Source of the DNA: Psychroserpens luteus
GTDB lineage: Bacteria; Bacteroidota; Bacteroidia; Flavobacteriales; Flavobacteriaceae
Length of the DNA stretch: 64,000 bases
Assembly: GCF_015319355.1 (NCBI RefSeq)
Contig: NZ_JADILU010000006.1
Span: forward strand, 124,001 to 188,000
Direction of reading: 5' to 3'
Below the pieces are notes generated by a model. That model worked only from the letters and a program-made list of their open reading frames with translations. It was not told where the DNA came from and did no database searches. Shown here piece by piece: positions 1 through 9,548 of this stretch (positions are counted from its first letter, which is position 1; each line of letters opens with the position of its first letter). The translations under genes were made by a program, and so were the position numbers.

Positions 1-102
1 AGATATAGCGTAAAGCCTGACGACAAAATTAAACACAAAAAGTTTAATTTTGTGGTAACGCCCAAAAAAATATTCAATTCATTTAGACTTTTTGACTTTT
101 AG
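1..102 (+). CDS. 3' end of an unidentified gene (truncated by window edge)
   Basis: Frame 1 is open from base 1 to a TAG at 100-102 and encodes a basic, hydrophilic 33-residue tail ending NSFRLFDF. A bidirectional terminator-like hairpin surrounds the stop, which supports a real gene end. The fragment is too short to assign a family. It converges on the aldolase gene. Confidence 0.4.
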   Translation, partial: RYSVKPDDKIKHKKFNFVVTPKKIFNSFRLFDF

Positions 103-124
103 CGAAAATTAAAAAAGTCTAAAT
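81..124. terminator. bidirectional terminator-like hairpin
   Basis: ATTTAGACTTTTT (81-93) is complementary to AAAAAAGTCTAAAT (111-124), with a 17-nt loop and A/T tracts on both flanks. It lies between the convergent partial gene and the aldolase gene and could serve both. Confidence 0.6.
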
Positions 125-131
125 GAGTTTA

Positions 132-1199
132 CTATAAGGTATTTACATTGTTAAGATCTTCAAACGCTTTTTTAAGACGTTCTACAAATGTAATTTCTCC
201 TTTACGTAACCAAACACGAGGATCGTAATATTTCTTGTTTGGAGATTCTGGACCATCTGGAGAACCGATTTGAGATTTTAAATATTCAGCATTTTCTCCC
301 ATATAATCACGAACACCACTCATAAATGCATATTGCATATCTGTATCGATATTCATTTTTATTACTCCGTAACCAATAGCTTCTCTAATTTCTTCTAATG
401 TAGAACCTGATCCACCATGGAACACAAAATCAATATGGTTGTGTGGTAAGTTGTGTTTTTTAGATAAAAACTCTTGAGAATTTTTAAGAATTTTTGGTGT
501 TAATTTTACGTTTCCTGGTTTGTAAACGCCATGAACGTTTCCAAAAGCTGCAGCAATAGTAAATTGGTCACTAACTTTGCTTAGTTCTTCGTATGCATAA
601 GCTACTTCTTCTGGTTGTGTGTATAATTTAGACTCATCAACATCACTGTTATCTACACCATCTTCTTCTCCTCCTGTGATACCTAATTCTATTTCTAAGG
701 TCATCCCTATTTTGCTCATACGCTCAAGGTATGTTTTGCAAATGGCGATGTTTTCTTCAATTGGTTCTTCGGAAAGATCAATCATATGTGAACTGTAAAG
801 TGATTTACCAGTTTCTTTGAAATGTTGCTCACTTGCGTCTAATAAACCGTCAATCCAAGGTAATAATTTTTTAGCACAATGGTCTGTATGTAAAATTACA
901 GGAACTCCATAAGCTTCTGCCATTAAGTGAACGTGTTTTGCACCTGCAATAGAACCTGCAATTGCAGCTTTTTGATCGTCATTGCTTAATCCTTTTCCTG
1001 CGTTAAAAACAGCACCACCATTTGAAAATTGGATGATTACTGGTGCATTTAAAGCTTTTGCAGTTTCTAAAACACCATTAATGGTATTAGAACCAATGAC
1101 GTTAACTGCTGGTAAAGCAAATCCTTTTTCTTTTGCTAATTTGAAAATTGCTTGAACTTCTTTTCCTGTAGCAACTCCTGGTTTTATGTTATGACCCAT
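132..1199 (-). CDS. fbaA: class II fructose-bisphosphate aldolase
   Basis: Zn-dependent aldolase (355 aa) that interconverts fructose-1,6-bisphosphate with dihydroxyacetone phosphate and glyceraldehyde-3-phosphate in glycolysis and gluconeogenesis. The class II signatures are visible: HTDHC at residues 104-108 (metal and catalytic residues), the glycine-rich GITGGEEDG segment, AAFGNVHG and FHGGSGS carrying further metal-ligand histidines, and KMNIDTD near the phosphate site. The length is usual for the long FbaA type. It is a single-gene unit with a perfect TAnnTTTG box 29-36 bp upstream of its ATG and a terminator-like hairpin just downstream. No oddities are seen. Confidence 0.97.
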   Translation of the reverse strand: MGHNIKPGVATGKEVQAIFKLAKEKGFALPAVNVIGSNTINGVLETAKALNAPVIIQFSNGGAVFNAGKGLSNDDQKAAIAGSIAGAKHVHLMAEAYGVPVILHTDHCAKKLLPWIDGLLDASEQHFKETGKSLYSSHMIDLSEEPIEENIAICKTYLERMSKIGMTLEIELGITGGEEDGVDNSDVDESKLYTQPEEVAYAYEELSKVSDQFTIAAAFGNVHGVYKPGNVKLTPKILKNSQEFLSKKHNLPHNHIDFVFHGGSGSTLEEIREAIGYGVIKMNIDTDMQYAFMSGVRDYMGENAEYLKSQIGSPDGPESPNKKYYDPRVWLRKGEITFVERLKKAFEDLNNVNTL

Positions 1200-1227
1200 G
1201 ATTGTTTTTTCTTTGAATGTTAAGTTT

Positions 1228-1235
1228 CAAAAGTA
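1228..1235 (-). promoter_or_regulatory. -7 box of fbaA promoter
   Basis: The minus strand reads TACTTTTG, an exact match to the Bacteroidota -7 element TAnnTTTG, 28 bp before the aldolase ATG. I see no clear TTG -33 element at the usual spacing. Confidence 0.45.
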
Positions 1236-1335
1236 CGTAAATTTTGAATATATATGTGTGTTTTTAGGACTTTACTAGCTGTTATTGTAGCTAAAACGTT
1301 GTAGTTAGGGAAAAAATAAAAGAAGACAATTTGTG

Positions 1336-3897
1336 TTAAAAAGGATAGTTGACACCAATATTATAAACTGCATTGCCAAAGTTATAATCTTTAAACCAGC
1401 GATTGCCAAGTTCTCTAGAAGGATCGTAGGTTTTAAAGCCAATATCACCTCTGAGTACGAAGAAGCTAAAATCATATCGAATACCAAAACCAGAGCCTAC
1501 TGCAATGTCTTGTAATGAACTAAATCCATCAAAAGTTGCTGCATCATCTTCTACATCGTCAAATACATTCCAGATGTTTCCTGCGTCTACAAATACAGCT
1601 CCATTAAAACGACCTAGTAGATTGAAGCGTTGCTCTGCACTTAATGTGATTTTTAAATTGGCTTCATTAAATTCATTGGCAGATAATGAGCTTCCTGGTC
1701 CTAAATTATAAGCACTCCAGGCTCTTATATCGTTTGGTCCACCTGCAAAGAAACTTTCTGCAAATGGAATGTTATCTGAATTCCCGTAAGGTATAGCTAT
1801 CCCAAAGTAACTACGTATTGCAAACTCACTTTTACTGCCTAGATCCCAGTGTTTGGCATAATCAATCTCAGCTTTTATAAATTGTGAAAATGGAACTCCA
1901 AAAACTTCATATTTACCATCTTGATTTTTGTCAAGGCTTAAAACATTTGATAAGTTAGAAAGTAAGTTTCCTGCGAGTTTTAAACGTAACCTTAGGATAG
2001 AGAAATTATTGTCTAATAAATTCTCACGTCTATTTTTTACATAATTAAAGCTTGATGAAAAAATAAGGTTGTCTTCTGTAAGTCTGTCTTTACGTTGTTT
2101 GATGTAGCTTACCGTTGTGTAATCATCGTCTGTTGTTGTGAGTGTGCCATTAATAACCTCGTTTATAAATTCGTCTGCAGGTGCAAATGATGCGCCTGCA
2201 GCTATAGGGTCTCTTAAAATCTCATTTTCACCAATATACCCAATATCTCGGGCGATGACATTTAAACTTTCAAATGAATTTGTATAGACACCAAAATAAT
2301 TACCAATGTTTAGATTTTTTACATACTGTACATTAAAGAGATCAAAATTATTAGTTACTTTTTTTGAAGGTAACCAATTATAATTGATACTTCCAGTAAA
2401 GGCTTGTTTGTCTAATCCAATATTACGTTGACTGGTAGCGCTTAAGTTTATTTTGGTACTCGGCGACATGTATTTAGGTACGATTTTTTCTGTTTTAAAT
2501 GGAAGAAAAAATCTAGGAATGTTTAATCGTATATTACCGCCAATTTCATTAATGTCAAAAAATTGATCTCTACTATTAGACGCTTCTTTAGATGCGCCAA
2601 TAGCACCAATTCCTGAGATTTCTAGAGTTTCTGCTCCTCTAAAAATGTTTCTAATTAATAAACCAGCATTAAATGCAAAACCAACGGTTTGAATATTACT
2701 TTGAGAAACCTCAAAACTAGTAGTTAACTCAAATTTTTTCTTCGGAACAAGATACACGTTAGCTATCAACGTTGAGTCCTGTTCGTTTGGAATATAGTCA
2801 ATTCGTGGATATCTAAAAGCCTGTAACTCGCTTAGATAACGATAGGTTCTCGTTCTATCAATGTCTTTAAATACATCGTCTTTTGTTATAAATATGGCAT
2901 CTGTAATAGCTTTTGGTCTGTACTTTAGTTTCTTGTAGCTATATAAATTGTAGTTTTTAAAGTTTACAGAGTCGGTAATTGTAGAATCTCGATATTCGTT
3001 TTTATAATCTGTATAAATATTGACATCTTTTATTTTGTATCTTTTGAAAGGAACTATAGCTACAGAGTCTTCATTTCTTATTGCTCTATTAGCAATAATT
3101 AAATTGGTATTAATTTTTTTATTGGTTCGAACAGTGTCAATATCAAAAGTAATATAATCCTGTCCAAAGTAATAAAAACCAGAATTTCTTAGTTGTGTTG
3201 TGAGTCTTTCTCTTTCGTTAGCATAATTAACTTCATCATACTGCTGTCCTTTTTTAATTAGAGAACCTTTTTTTAATCGAGAAGCATATAAAGAATCTAT
3301 TATAGGTGTTTTAATACTTGGTTTAATAGAATCTAAAATATAAGGTTCTCCAGTAGTTACTTTATAGGTGACTCTAGCTTTTTGAGAGCTATCCTTTTCG
3401 GTCTCAAAAGAAGTTTCTACATTAAACCATCCTTTACTGAAATAATATTTCTTAAGTGCTAAAGCAGTTCTTTCGGCTTTTTTCTCATTGTAAATTGTAG
3501 GCGCTTCTCCAGTTTTTTTGAGCCAATTATTAAAGTTTTTTCTAGATTGAAGTTCCCCATAAAATTGTTTTTCTGAAAGCAATTTCGTTTTCCAAGCTAC
3601 TTTTCTAGGATTGTCTAAAACTTTAGCTTTTAAAATAGAATCTATATTTGGTCGTGCTAGATTAAAGATGTGAATACGTAATGGGATTCCTAAAAGAGTA
3701 CCATTAGGTTTTTGATATTGAAGATTTTCTATGGTCTCTGTAGATGTCGTTTTTTCATTTACTACAACCGTATTATTGACCAATAAATGCTCATCTTTTT
3801 TAACACGCTTCATAACATCACATGAAAATGTAGAGCATATTAAACTAAAGATTAATAGTCTTAAAACGGTATATTTCAAAAGAGAGAATGTTTGCAT
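1336..3897 (-). CDS. tamL: TamL-type BamA/TamA-family outer-membrane lipoprotein
   Basis: Omp85-superfamily protein of 853 aa. The N-terminus has a signal peptide ending in a lipobox-like STFSC (Cys about residue 26), which fits the lipidated TamL variant known in Bacteroidota. POTRA-like alpha/beta segments fill roughly residues 40-380. The C-terminal half looks like a 16-strand surface-antigen barrel with GGPNDIRAW (the usual G-rich barrel motif) and a terminal Phe (NIGVNYPF). Its role would be assembly or translocation of outer-membrane proteins. It is divergent from the RNA methyltransferase gene with about 120 bp between. The superfamily is certain; the TamL subtype rests on the lipobox. 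Confidence 0.88.
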   Translation of the reverse strand: MQTFSLLKYTVLRLLIFSLICSTFSCDVMKRVKKDEHLLVNNTVVVNEKTTSTETIENLQYQKPNGTLLGIPLRIHIFNLARPNIDSILKAKVLDNPRKVAWKTKLLSEKQFYGELQSRKNFNNWLKKTGEAPTIYNEKKAERTALALKKYYFSKGWFNVETSFETEKDSSQKARVTYKVTTGEPYILDSIKPSIKTPIIDSLYASRLKKGSLIKKGQQYDEVNYANERERLTTQLRNSGFYYFGQDYITFDIDTVRTNKKINTNLIIANRAIRNEDSVAIVPFKRYKIKDVNIYTDYKNEYRDSTITDSVNFKNYNLYSYKKLKYRPKAITDAIFITKDDVFKDIDRTRTYRYLSELQAFRYPRIDYIPNEQDSTLIANVYLVPKKKFELTTSFEVSQSNIQTVGFAFNAGLLIRNIFRGAETLEISGIGAIGASKEASNSRDQFFDINEIGGNIRLNIPRFFLPFKTEKIVPKYMSPSTKINLSATSQRNIGLDKQAFTGSINYNWLPSKKVTNNFDLFNVQYVKNLNIGNYFGVYTNSFESLNVIARDIGYIGENEILRDPIAAGASFAPADEFINEVINGTLTTTDDDYTTVSYIKQRKDRLTEDNLIFSSSFNYVKNRRENLLDNNFSILRLRLKLAGNLLSNLSNVLSLDKNQDGKYEVFGVPFSQFIKAEIDYAKHWDLGSKSEFAIRSYFGIAIPYGNSDNIPFAESFFAGGPNDIRAWSAYNLGPGSSLSANEFNEANLKITLSAEQRFNLLGRFNGAVFVDAGNIWNVFDDVEDDAATFDGFSSLQDIAVGSGFGIRYDFSFFVLRGDIGFKTYDPSRELGNRWFKDYNFGNAVYNIGVNYPF

Positions 3898-3909
3898 TTA
3901 AAATCTATT

Positions 3910-3917
3910 CAAATTTA
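3910..3917 (-). promoter_or_regulatory. -7 box of tamL promoter
   Basis: The minus strand reads TAAATTTG, an exact TAnnTTTG match 12 bp before the tamL ATG, implying a very short leader. A -33 TTG is not evident. Confidence 0.35.
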
Positions 3918-4019
3918 CTGATTTTATTATCTTCTAAACGTCTAAGGATAACAAATAATACACCAAAAAAGTATTACTTTGTAGATTTAATATAATAATA
4001 CAAAAATATAACCCATTTA

Positions 4020-4733
4020 ATGTTAAGTAAAAGCCACATAAAACTTATTAAGAGTCTAAGTCAAAAAAAGTTTAGACAGCAAGAGCAATTGTTTGTGGTT
4101 GAGGGCATCAAAGGGATTAAAGAGTTTTTAAACTCAAGTTTTAAGCTCCATATGTTATTTTCTACGGAATCTATTTTTGATGCTGAAACGATATTGATTT
4201 CAGATAAGGAACTACTAAAGATTAGTAGCCTAAAATCACCAAATAGAGCAGTTGCGGTTTTTAATATTCCGAAGAAAAAAAATATAGAGTCCAACGGATT
4301 AATTATAGCGCTTGACGATGTGCGTGATCCTGGAAACCTAGGGACCATTATAAGACTTTGTGACTGGTTTGGTATAAAAAACTTAGTGTGTAGTAATGCA
4401 ACAGTAGATTGCTATAATTCTAAAGTAGTACAAGCAACCATGGGATCGTTAGCAAGAATTGATATTCAATATGTTGATTTGCAAGCGTATTTAGATGTTT
4501 ATGAGAATGATATCTTCGGAACATTTATGGACGGAAAAAATATATATTCTGAAACATTACCAGAAAACGGAATTATCGTCATGGGTAACGAAGCGAATGG
4601 AATTTCTGAAGCAATTGAAAAACGAGTTACTAATAAACTAAGCATTCCTAGATTTGGAGACCTAAAAGCAACTGAAAGTTTAAATGTGGCAACTGCAACA
4701 GCTATTGTGTTGAGCGAGTTTAAAAGAAACTAG
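4020..4733 (+). CDS. TrmH/SpoU-family RNA 2'-O-methyltransferase
   Basis: SPOUT methyltransferase of 237 aa. The N-terminal substrate-binding region (residues about 1-85) precedes the three SPOUT knot motifs: DDVRDPGNLGTIIR (about 99-112), IVMGNEANGIS, and the C-terminal LSIPRFGDLKATESLNVA. It would methylate a ribose in rRNA or tRNA using SAM; the target nucleotide cannot be read from sequence. The start is the ATG following an A-rich stretch. It converges on porT with 33 bp between the stops and is divergent from tamL. Confidence 0.92.
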   Translation: MLSKSHIKLIKSLSQKKFRQQEQLFVVEGIKGIKEFLNSSFKLHMLFSTESIFDAETILISDKELLKISSLKSPNRAVAVFNIPKKKNIESNGLIIALDDVRDPGNLGTIIRLCDWFGIKNLVCSNATVDCYNSKVVQATMGSLARIDIQYVDLQAYLDVYENDIFGTFMDGKNIYSETLPENGIIVMGNEANGISEAIEKRVTNKLSIPRFGDLKATESLNVATATAIVLSEFKRN

Positions 4734-4766
4734 TATATCTTATAGTTCTAATACTGAAACTAAACC

Positions 4767-5480
4767 CTACTGAAATGTGAAATTTATGAAAACACCTCTG
4801 GTTTTCATGGTAGTTACATTTCCTGTCCAAGGACTATTTGGATCTTCATCTCTAACTAATTCATCATTAAGAGCAAAAACACCACGAATAGAAGGCGTGA
4901 ATTTAAACCATTGGTTATAAAAATCTATTCCAAAACCCAACTCATAAAATACCACATTTTTCTTTGTTCTAAATTGTCCTGCTGCATTGTCATCTGGATT
5001 TTCTTCGTTACTGGATAAGTTTAATGCAGTAGAAAATCCGCCAATAATAAAAGGTTTAATATTATTAAATCGTTTGGTTGATACTTTTAGTAGCAACGGA
5101 AAATGCACATAAGTTGATTTAACCTCACGCAATAAATCAGAACTTGTAGGATCTAAACCAGCAAAATATGAAGGGTCATACATTACATTTCTGGTTGTAA
5201 TGAATAAACCTGGCTCAAAACGTAAATCGAAATAGTCGTTAAGCCTTAGGTTAGAAACTAAACCAACACTAAAACCCATAGACGTTTCTACTAGAATATC
5301 TGGTTTGTCTTCTTCGTAAACAAATTGATAATCATAAGTGTTAAGTCCTAGGTAGAATCCCCAAGACACTCTTTGTTTATCAAAATTTTCTATATTTTTT
5401 ATTTTTTCCTTACTAAAAAGTTGAGCAGACGCTGTTTGCGAAGCTATTAATAAAGTTAAAATTATAAGTATTCTCTTCAT
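4767..5480 (-). CDS. porT: PorT/SprT-like T9SS-associated outer-membrane protein
   Basis: 237 aa with a cleavable signal peptide (MKRILIILTLLIASQTASAQ) followed by alternating hydrophobic/polar strands of a small beta barrel, ending in FINFTFQ with terminal aromatic residues. PorT is a type IX secretion component and commonly sits next to ubiE in Flavobacteriaceae; here it follows ubiE by 24 bp on the same strand, which supports the name. Barrel proteins of this size are poorly conserved, so a generic porin-family protein remains possible. Confidence 0.75.
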   Translation of the reverse strand: MKRILIILTLLIASQTASAQLFSKEKIKNIENFDKQRVSWGFYLGLNTYDYQFVYEEDKPDILVETSMGFSVGLVSNLRLNDYFDLRFEPGLFITTRNVMYDPSYFAGLDPTSSDLLREVKSTYVHFPLLLKVSTKRFNNIKPFIIGGFSTALNLSSNEENPDDNAAGQFRTKKNVVFYELGFGIDFYNQWFKFTPSIRGVFALNDELVRDEDPNSPWTGNVTTMKTRGVFINFTFQ

Positions 5481-5504
5481 AAATTACTAAATGACTTAAA
5501 AACG

Positions 5505-6236
5505 TTACGCTTTAGATGCTGTGTAAATTGTAGCGACACCTAAAGTTTGAGGTTTGTCTTGCACGTTAATAAACCCAATTTTACGTAAAATATTGTTTAA
5601 AACCTCACCATAAGGAAAAACAGATGCAGATTCTTGTAAATAAGTATAAGCAGATTGGTCTTTAGAAAAGAGTTTTCCAATGGTAGACATTACGTATTTG
5701 GTATAGAATTTATAGCCTTGTTTAAAAGGAGTTTTTGTAGGTACAGAGGTTTCTAGAATGACGAATGTTCCGTTTGGTTTTAGAACTCTAAGAATTTCTG
5801 CCAGACCTTTTTCTAAGGTTTCAAAATTTCTAACACCAAAAGCTACAGTAATCGCATCAAAGCTATTATCTTCAAATGGTAAATCTTCAGAATCTCCAAC
5901 AACCATAGAGATAAGGTTGTCTAATTTTTTATGCTGTATTTTTTTTCGACCCACTTCCAGCATTCCATCGCTAATGTCTAAACCAATAATTTCTTTGGCA
6001 TTAGTTTTAGCAAGGCTAATGGCTAAATCACCTGTTCCTGTTGCGATATCCAAGATACGTTCTGGGTTTGTCTTAGATACAATATCAACCACTTTATTTC
6101 GCCATTTGATATCAATACCAAAAGAAATCACACGATTTAAACCATCGTATTCTTTTGAGATATTATCAAACATTTGAGCGACTTGTTGCTTTTTGTTTAA
6201 ATCACTATCCTTATATGGAGTTACTTTTGAGGACAT
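5505..6236 (-). CDS. menG: demethylmenaquinone methyltransferase (UbiE/MenG)
   Basis: SAM-dependent C-methyltransferase that converts demethylmenaquinone to menaquinone. Menaquinone is the usual quinone of Bacteroidota and feeds the Na+-NQR encoded elsewhere in the window. Motif I is [13 protein letters not shown], followed by [18 protein letters not shown] and the C-terminal VFPYGE typical of UbiE. I chose the ATG at 6236 ([10 protein letters not shown]), giving 243 aa. The frame stays open upstream to 6311, but that extension is Leu/Tyr-rich, lacks family similarity and would overlap the trkA promoter region. Likely cotranscribed with porT. Confidence 0.93.
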   Translation of the reverse strand: MSSKVTPYKDSDLNKKQQVAQMFDNISKEYDGLNRVISFGIDIKWRNKVVDIVSKTNPERILDIATGTGDLAISLAKTNAKEIIGLDISDGMLEVGRKKIQHKKLDNLISMVVGDSEDLPFEDNSFDAITVAFGVRNFETLEKGLAEILRVLKPNGTFVILETSVPTKTPFKQGYKFYTKYVMSTIGKLFSKDQSAYTYLQESASVFPYGEVLNNILRKIGFINVQDKPQTLGVATIYTASKA

Positions 6237-6323
6237 TTCTTTTTTTGCAAATATACTGAAAACTAATAGCTTTAAATAATAGTATGTCTTATTTGTAAGT
6301 AAGCTTATCACATAATATTATAG

Positions 6324-6331
6324 TATATTTG
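6324..6331 (+). promoter_or_regulatory. -7 box of trkA promoter
   Basis: TATATTTG is an exact TAnnTTTG match ending 25 bp before the trkA ATG at 6357. It lies in the intergenic region only if menG starts at 6236. Confidence 0.4.
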
Positions 6332-6356
6332 TATGCTTTTTTGAATAAAAATTTCT

Positions 6357-7706
6357 ATGAAAATAATTATAGCAGGAGCAGGTGAAGTAGGATTTCATTT
6401 AGCTAAGCTTTTATCATACGAGTCGCAAGAGATTACTTTAATCGATACCGACAAAAATAGTTTAGCGTATGCAAGTGATCATTTAGATATTAGAGTGATT
6501 AAAGGAGATGTGACTTCAATTGCTATTTTGAAGGAAGCTAGAATTAATACCTCAGGACTATTTATTGCTGTAACTTCTTCAGAAACTACTAATATTACAG
6601 CTTGTGTACTCGCCAAACAATTAGGAGCTAAACAAACTATTGCTAGAATTGCAAACGAAGAATTTTTAGATCAAGATGAAGATTTAGGTTTTACAAAATT
6701 TGGTATCGATGAATTAATTTCACCAGAAATTTTAGCAGCTTCTGAAATTGAATTACTTCTAAACCAATACGGTTTCAATGATACTTATGAGTTTGAAGAA
6801 GGTAAATTAACAATGCTTAGTTTGCGATTATCAAGGACTGCAAGTTTTGTTGGTAAAACGGTTAGAGAAGCTGCAGAGGTTTTTCCTGAGTTACACTTTG
6901 TGCCAATTGCGATACAACGTTTTGGGACTCAATATACGATTATCCCTAGAGGAGATACAGAGTTTAAAGAAGGTGATAAAGTAGTCTTCATGACCTCTAA
7001 AGGTGGAGATGAAGAATTGTTTGAATTGTCTGGAAAAGTAAAAGCTGAGCTTAAAAATATTATGATTTTAGGCGGAAGTAAGATAGGATATAAAACAGCC
7101 AAAGATCTTTGTGAAAGTAAATTTAGAGTCAAACTTATAGAAAAAGATAGTGAAATTGCTTTTGAATGTGCAGATGATTTACCAAACGCCTTAGTGATTA
7201 ATGGCGATGGGCGAAATGTAGAGTTGCTAGATGAAGAAAATATTAGTGATATGGATGCTTTTATTTCTGTAACAGGAAACTCTGAAACCAATATCATGTC
7301 TTGTCTTGTAGCAAAATCTAAAGGTGTTAAAAAAACCATCGCTCTGGTAGAGAATATGGATTATTATCAATTATCTCAATCTATAGGTATTGATACGCTA
7401 ATCAACAAAAAACTTCTTGCAGCAAATAATATATTTAGATACATAAGACGTGGTGAGGTTGTTGCAATGACCAAATTAACTAATATGAATGCAGAGTTGT
7501 TGGAGTTTGATGTTAATTCTCAATCTAAAATAACCAAAAAGAAAATTAAAGATTTAGATTTTCCACGATCTGCAATTATTGGAGGTGTGATTCGTGATGA
7601 TGTTGGACTTATTCCGTTAGGAGATTTTCAAATCCAAATGGGAGATAAGGTTGTCGTATGTTCTTTACCAAGATCAATAACTCAAGTAGAACGTTTCTTT
7701 TTCTAA
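6357..7706 (+). CDS. trkA: Trk potassium uptake system, cytoplasmic NAD-binding subunit TrkA
   Basis: Peripheral regulatory subunit (449 aa) that gates the TrkH channel. Two RCK modules are visible: Rossmann repeats IIAGAGEVGFHLAKLL (residues 3-18, distal acid ID at 29-30) and IMILGGSKIGYKTAKDL (about 232-248), each followed by an RCK_C domain (about 140-220 and 370-449; IIPRGDTEFKEGDKVVFM and LIPLGDFQIQMGDKVVV). The length matches bacterial two-domain TrkA. trkH follows after a 187-bp repeat-bearing spacer, suggesting one transcript. Confidence 0.96.
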   Translation: MKIIIAGAGEVGFHLAKLLSYESQEITLIDTDKNSLAYASDHLDIRVIKGDVTSIAILKEARINTSGLFIAVTSSETTNITACVLAKQLGAKQTIARIANEEFLDQDEDLGFTKFGIDELISPEILAASEIELLLNQYGFNDTYEFEEGKLTMLSLRLSRTASFVGKTVREAAEVFPELHFVPIAIQRFGTQYTIIPRGDTEFKEGDKVVFMTSKGGDEELFELSGKVKAELKNIMILGGSKIGYKTAKDLCESKFRVKLIEKDSEIAFECADDLPNALVINGDGRNVELLDEENISDMDAFISVTGNSETNIMSCLVAKSKGVKKTIALVENMDYYQLSQSIGIDTLINKKLLAANNIFRYIRRGEVVAMTKLTNMNAELLEFDVNSQSKITKKKIKDLDFPRSAIIGGVIRDDVGLIPLGDFQIQMGDKVVVCSLPRSITQVERFFF

Positions 7707-7712
7707 TTTCAA

Positions 7713-7896
7713 CACATGAAACATTTAGTCTATATTTTAAAACACTTATTTGCTTGTTCTTTTAATGTTCCATGTGACCATCAAAAAAAATCATAAACGT
7801 CCACATGAACCATTCATTCTATATTTTTAAGGATAAAGATAAATTTTCTTTGAATGAACCATGTGACCTTTAATAAAAATTATAAACGAACACATG
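7713..7896 (+). repeat. 89-bp tandem repeat with internal hairpins between trkA and trkH
   Basis: CACATG occurs at 7713, 7802 and 7891 and CATGTG at 7771 and 7860, all spaced exactly 89 bp, so two degenerate units plus the first bases of a third are present. The third CACATG contains the trkH start codon. In unit 1, CACATGAAACATT (7713-7725) pairs with AATGTTCCATGTG (7764-7776) at 12 of 13 positions. In unit 2, the arms at 7802-7816 and 7851-7865 pair with a 3x3 internal loop. Each unit also opens a mini-ORF from its ATG (26 and 22 codons). The function is unknown. Confidence 0.75.
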
Positions 7897-9387
7897 AAAC
7901 TTAACTACAAAATCATTTTTCATTTTTTCGGGTTGTTATGCCTTTTCAATGGAGGATTCATGTTATTGTCTACTATCATAAGTCTTATTTATGAAGATGG
8001 CGTAACAATGGAGCTCATGTCTTCTGGACTTATCGTTGTTTTGATGGGTGTTGCTTTAATGGTATCAACTAAAAAGCATAAAAAAGAACTTAATAAAAGA
8101 GATGGTTATATTGTAGTTTCTTTTGGTTGGATTGTCATGACATTGACAGGTACACTGCCCTATTTAATTTCTGGATCTATTCCTGGTTTTACAAATGCGT
8201 TTTTTGAAACCATGTCTGGTTATACGACAACAGGCTCTACTATTTTAAATGATATTGAAGCTATCCCAAAAGGTATTTTGTTTTGGCGTAGTATGACACA
8301 TTGGATTGGTGGAATGGGAATTATCGTTCTCGCCATTGCCATATTACCATTATTAGGTATTGGAGGTATGCAGCTCTTCGCAGCAGAAGCTCCTGGTCCT
8401 AATGCAGATAAATTACATCCTAGAATAACAGATACAGCAAAACGTCTTTGGCTTATTTATTTTGGTTATACAGCTGCCGAAACTATTTTACTTCAAGTGG
8501 CAGGTATGTCATTTTTTGATGCTATTAATCATTCACTTTGTACCTTGTCTACAGGAGGATTTTCTACTAAAAACGCAAGTGTTGCCTACTGGAATGGACA
8601 ACCCGTAATCCAATATATTATCATTGTATTTATGTTTTTAGCAGGTACAAATTTTGTATTAAGTTACTTCGCTTTTAAAGGTAAAATACAAAAGGCCATA
8701 TTTGATGAAGAGTTTAAATTGTATTTTAAATTTATAGCCTTATTTACAATTATTGCTGCATTGATTATCTATTTTAGAGCAGATTTTTCTATCTCATCAA
8801 TAGATCATCCTATGGTTTACGGAAAAGCCGAAGCTTCTTTTAGACACGCACTATTTCAAGTGATTTCTGTGATAACGACCACAGGTTTTATTACCGCAGA
8901 TTACACACTATGGACACCATTTTTGGTTGTGTTCTTTTTCGGGCTCATGTTTTTAGGAGGTTCTGCAGGTAGTACATCTGGTGGTGTAAAAGTCGTGAGA
9001 CATATGATTATGATAAAAAATGGGTTCTTAGAATTTAAGCGTGCTTTGCATCCAAATGCTATTTTACCCGTTCGTTATAACAAAAAAGCAGTTGCAGGAA
9101 ATATTGTATTTAATATTCTGGGATTCTTCATTTTATACATGTTATCCTTTATTGTTGGTGCTTTGGTGTTCTCAATGTTTAATATAGATTTTGAATCTGC
9201 CATTGGTTTATCTGCTTCAAGTTTGGGTAATGTTGGTCCTGCATTGGGTAATTTTGGACCTGTAAATAATTATGCAGAGCTACCAGCTTTGGGTAAATGG
9301 TGGGCTTCATTTTTGATGCTTATTGGTAGATTAGAACTCTTCACAGTTTTGATTTTATTGACACCTTTCTTTTGGCGAAATAGATAA
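7894..9387 (+). CDS. trkH: Trk potassium transporter, membrane subunit TrkH
   Basis: Integral membrane K+ translocating subunit, 497 aa with about ten or more hydrophobic helices. The four pore-loop filter segments are recognisable: TTTGSTIL (about 109), STGGFSTK (about 222), TTTGFITAD (about 328) and SLGNVGPALG (about 447), interspersed with the conserved THWIGGMGI and GGSAGSTSGGVK segments. The start codon lies within the third CACATG of the upstream tandem repeat. It works with TrkA. Confidence 0.96.
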   Translation: MKLNYKIIFHFFGLLCLFNGGFMLLSTIISLIYEDGVTMELMSSGLIVVLMGVALMVSTKKHKKELNKRDGYIVVSFGWIVMTLTGTLPYLISGSIPGFTNAFFETMSGYTTTGSTILNDIEAIPKGILFWRSMTHWIGGMGIIVLAIAILPLLGIGGMQLFAAEAPGPNADKLHPRITDTAKRLWLIYFGYTAAETILLQVAGMSFFDAINHSLCTLSTGGFSTKNASVAYWNGQPVIQYIIIVFMFLAGTNFVLSYFAFKGKIQKAIFDEEFKLYFKFIALFTIIAALIIYFRADFSISSIDHPMVYGKAEASFRHALFQVISVITTTGFITADYTLWTPFLVVFFFGLMFLGGSAGSTSGGVKVVRHMIMIKNGFLEFKRALHPNAILPVRYNKKAVAGNIVFNILGFFILYMLSFIVGALVFSMFNIDFESAIGLSASSLGNVGPALGNFGPVNNYAELPALGKWWASFLMLIGRLELFTVLILLTPFFWRNR

Positions 9388-9548
9388 TATTTCAATTATT
9401 TTTAAAAATATTTTTTCTTCGGAAATATTAATATCTATAGGTATTTCGGGAATTTAACATTGGTTTTTAATGGTTTAGAAATGAAATAGGTTGTAACATT
9501 TTATCTTTATGTACGTCTTATTTGTATAATCAATTAAATCAATCAATC
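9388..9548. other. intergenic region with a UUCG-capped mini-hairpin
   Basis: The AT-rich spacer after trkH contains TTTCTTCGGAAA (9414-9425 region), which can fold as a short stem capped by a C(UUCG)G tetraloop and is one copy of the over-represented octamer CTTCGGAA (9417-9424). It may act as a weak terminator for trkH. The downstream small gene has no perfect -7 box; the partial match TATCTTTA lies at 9502-9509. Confidence 0.3.

Noticed and set aside
5505-6311. Longer menG start at 6311
   Set aside because: The extra 25 residues do not match the family and would cover the trkA promoter; ATG 6236 gives the expected N-terminus.
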